From: Pseudomonadota bacterium
GTDB taxonomy: Bacteria > Pseudomonadota > Alphaproteobacteria > Acetobacterales > Acetobacteraceae
Direction of reading: 5' to 3'
DNA length: 5,634 nt
Assembly: GCA_021779655.1 (NCBI GenBank)
Contig: JAJYAF010000171.1
Location: 1 to 5,634 of the forward strand
Part shown: positions 4,380-5,634 of the stretch, one piece after another
Layout of the letters: every line of letters starts with the position of its first letter
Numbering within the stretch: the first letter of the stretch is position 1
The notes under the pieces: generated by a model
Database searches by the model: none
Told to the model about the DNA's origin: nothing
Seen by the model: the letters and a program-made list of their open reading frames with translations, nothing else
Made by a program: the position numbers and the translations under genes

Positions 4380-5621
4380 TCAACCCCCTTGCTTTGCCTG
4401 CACCGCGCCGGATTGAACCAGCGCCTCGATGCCCGCCGCGTCCTCGCCGAGCTCGCGCAGGATCTCGACGGTATGTTCGCCCAGCGCCGGCGGCGGCCTG
4501 CGTACCGTGCGGGTCAGCCCATCGACGGACAGCGGTATCGCCATGGTGCGCATCGCACCGTGACGCGGATTCTGATAGTCGAGCACGATGTTGCGATCGA
4601 CCTGGTGCTGCAGGGCCAGCACCTGGTCGAGCCGGTTGATCGGCGAATTCGGTATGCCCACCCTGGTGAGCGCCTCCGCCCACCAGGCCACAGGCTGGGT
4701 GATCACCTTGGCACCGACCCGGGCGACTGTCTCGTCGAGACGCGAGGCGCGGGCGGCATTGGTGACAAAACGCGGATCATCCACGATATCCTGCAGCCCC
4801 GCGACCTCGCAGAACACCCGCCAGAGCTTGTCATTGCCCACGGCGATGAAGATATGGCCGTCGGCTGCCTTGAACGCCTGGTACGGGCATAGCGATTCAT
4901 GGCCTGAACCGCAGGGCTCGGGCACGCGCCCCGTGGTCCAGAAAGTCTGTGCCGTGTAGCCGAGAAAGCCCATAGCGGTCTCGAACAGTGAGACTTCGAG
5001 GGCGCGGCCAACGCCGGTCGTATCGCGCTCGCGCAGCGCCGCGATGATCCCCAGCGCCGCCCAGATCCCGGTGGTCTGGTCGAGCGGCGAAAAGGCGCTG
5101 CGCACCGGTCCGCCGCCCTTCTCGCCGGTGATGCTCATGATCCCGCTGAATGCCTGCACCATCGCGTCGTAGCCGGGCAGGTCGGAGAGCGGCCCGGTCC
5201 GTCCAAAGCCGGAGATACTGCAATAGACCAGGCGCGGATTGCGGCTCCGCAGTTCCGTGACACCGAAGCCCAGCCGGTCCATCACGCCCTTGCGGTAGCT
5301 TTCCAGAAAAACATCCGCCCCCGCCACCAGCCGGCGCAGCACATCGCGCCCGGATTCCGTCTTGAGGTCGATCGCGATGCTGCGCTTGCAGCGGTTGATA
5401 CTGAGAAAAACCGCGCTGTCGCCGTCGAGGTAAGGTGGCCAGGTGCGGGTGTCGTCGCCGGTGCCCGCCATCTCCACCTTGATCACATCGGCGCCGAGAT
5501 CGCCCAGGTACTGGCCGCAGAGCGGTCCCGCCAGGACCTTGCTCGTGTCGATGACGCGGATGCCCGCCAGCGGCAGGAAAGGCGGCGGCGCGGCGGCCGC
5601 GCCGCTGTCGTTCGGGCTCAT
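4380..5621 (-). CDS. CaiB/BaiF class III CoA-transferase
   Basis: A 413-residue family III CoA-transferase, which moves CoA from an acyl-CoA donor to a free carboxylate through an aspartyl-CoA intermediate. Seen: N-terminal LPLAGIRVIDTSKVLAGPLC (17-36), LGDLGADVIKVE (39-50), the segment NRCKRSIAIDL (76-86), GFGRTGPLSDLPGYDAMVQA (138-157), a candidate catalytic Asp181 in PLDQTTG, EVSLFETA (209-216), PYQAFKAADGHIFIAVGND (246-264), DPRF (282-285), and GIPNSPINRLDQV (322-334). Order and length (about 400) match the family, which forms interlocked dimers in the cytoplasm. Racemases of the alpha-methylacyl-CoA type share this fold, but the aspartate context favours a transferase. ATG 5621 lacks a clear Shine-Dalgarno site and the frame is open to the window edge, so the true start could lie further upstream. 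It converges on the acyl-CoA synthetase and is separately transcribed. Its acid substrate is unknown. Confidence 0.92.
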   Translation of the reverse strand: MSPNDSGAAAAPPPFLPLAGIRVIDTSKVLAGPLCGQYLGDLGADVIKVEMAGTGDDTRTWPPYLDGDSAVFLSINRCKRSIAIDLKTESGRDVLRRLVAGADVFLESYRKGVMDRLGFGVTELRSRNPRLVYCSISGFGRTGPLSDLPGYDAMVQAFSGIMSITGEKGGGPVRSAFSPLDQTTGIWAALGIIAALRERDTTGVGRALEVSLFETAMGFLGYTAQTFWTTGRVPEPCGSGHESLCPYQAFKAADGHIFIAVGNDKLWRVFCEVAGLQDIVDDPRFVTNAARASRLDETVARVGAKVITQPVAWWAEALTRVGIPNSPINRLDQVLALQHQVDRNIVLDYQNPRHGAMRTMAIPLSVDGLTRTVRRPPPALGEHTVEILRELGEDAAGIEALVQSGAVQAKQGG

Positions 5622-5634
5622 TTGCGCGCACCCG

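Noticed and set aside
4389..4959. Plus-strand open frames opposite the CaiB/BaiF gene
   Set aside because: They are antisense shadows; the minus-strand frame carries a full ordered set of class III CoA-transferase motifs.

Overview
The window is GC-rich, gene-dense bacterial chromosome. Codon choice, the tRNA types and a perfect TTGACA -35 box point to a proteobacterium, most likely an alphaproteobacterium; that placement is inference, because no phylogenetic marker protein lies in the window.

Layout. Positions 1-171 hold no gene that can be called, only a short repeated motif around a small hairpin. A tRNA-Trp (CCA) reads leftwards at 172-248 and a tRNA-Gly (TCC) reads rightwards at 401-476. 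The space between them holds a good promoter for tRNA-Trp, a weaker one for tRNA-Gly and a very GC-rich hairpin. A gene-free leader of about 300 bases (477-781) follows, ending in a strong hairpin just before a Shine-Dalgarno site. Next comes a tightly coupled gene pair for the two subunits of a class I CoA-transferase-fold enzyme (782-1696 and 1711-2532). A hairpin follows it, then an AT-rich spacer with nested inverted repeats (2640-2695). An AMP-forming acyl-CoA synthetase gene (2746-4332) follows on the same strand. It converges, across a 47-base gap with a small hairpin, on a class III (CaiB/BaiF) CoA-transferase gene that occupies the right end on the minus strand (4380-5621).

How the genes may work together. 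All four proteins act on CoA thioesters. The synthetase would activate a carboxylic acid with ATP and CoA. The class III transferase could load another acid by CoA exchange. The class I-like pair resembles glutaconate CoA-transferase and especially the IpdAB ring-cleaving hydrolase group of steroid catabolism. Its beta subunit lacks the catalytic glutamate expected of a true class I transferase, so it may be a hydrolase or C-C bond-cleaving enzyme on a cyclic or beta-keto acyl-CoA. A catabolic cluster for an organic acid, possibly alicyclic, aromatic or steroid-derived, is the best reading; the substrate cannot be read from the sequence. No mobile element, CRISPR array or defence system is visible.
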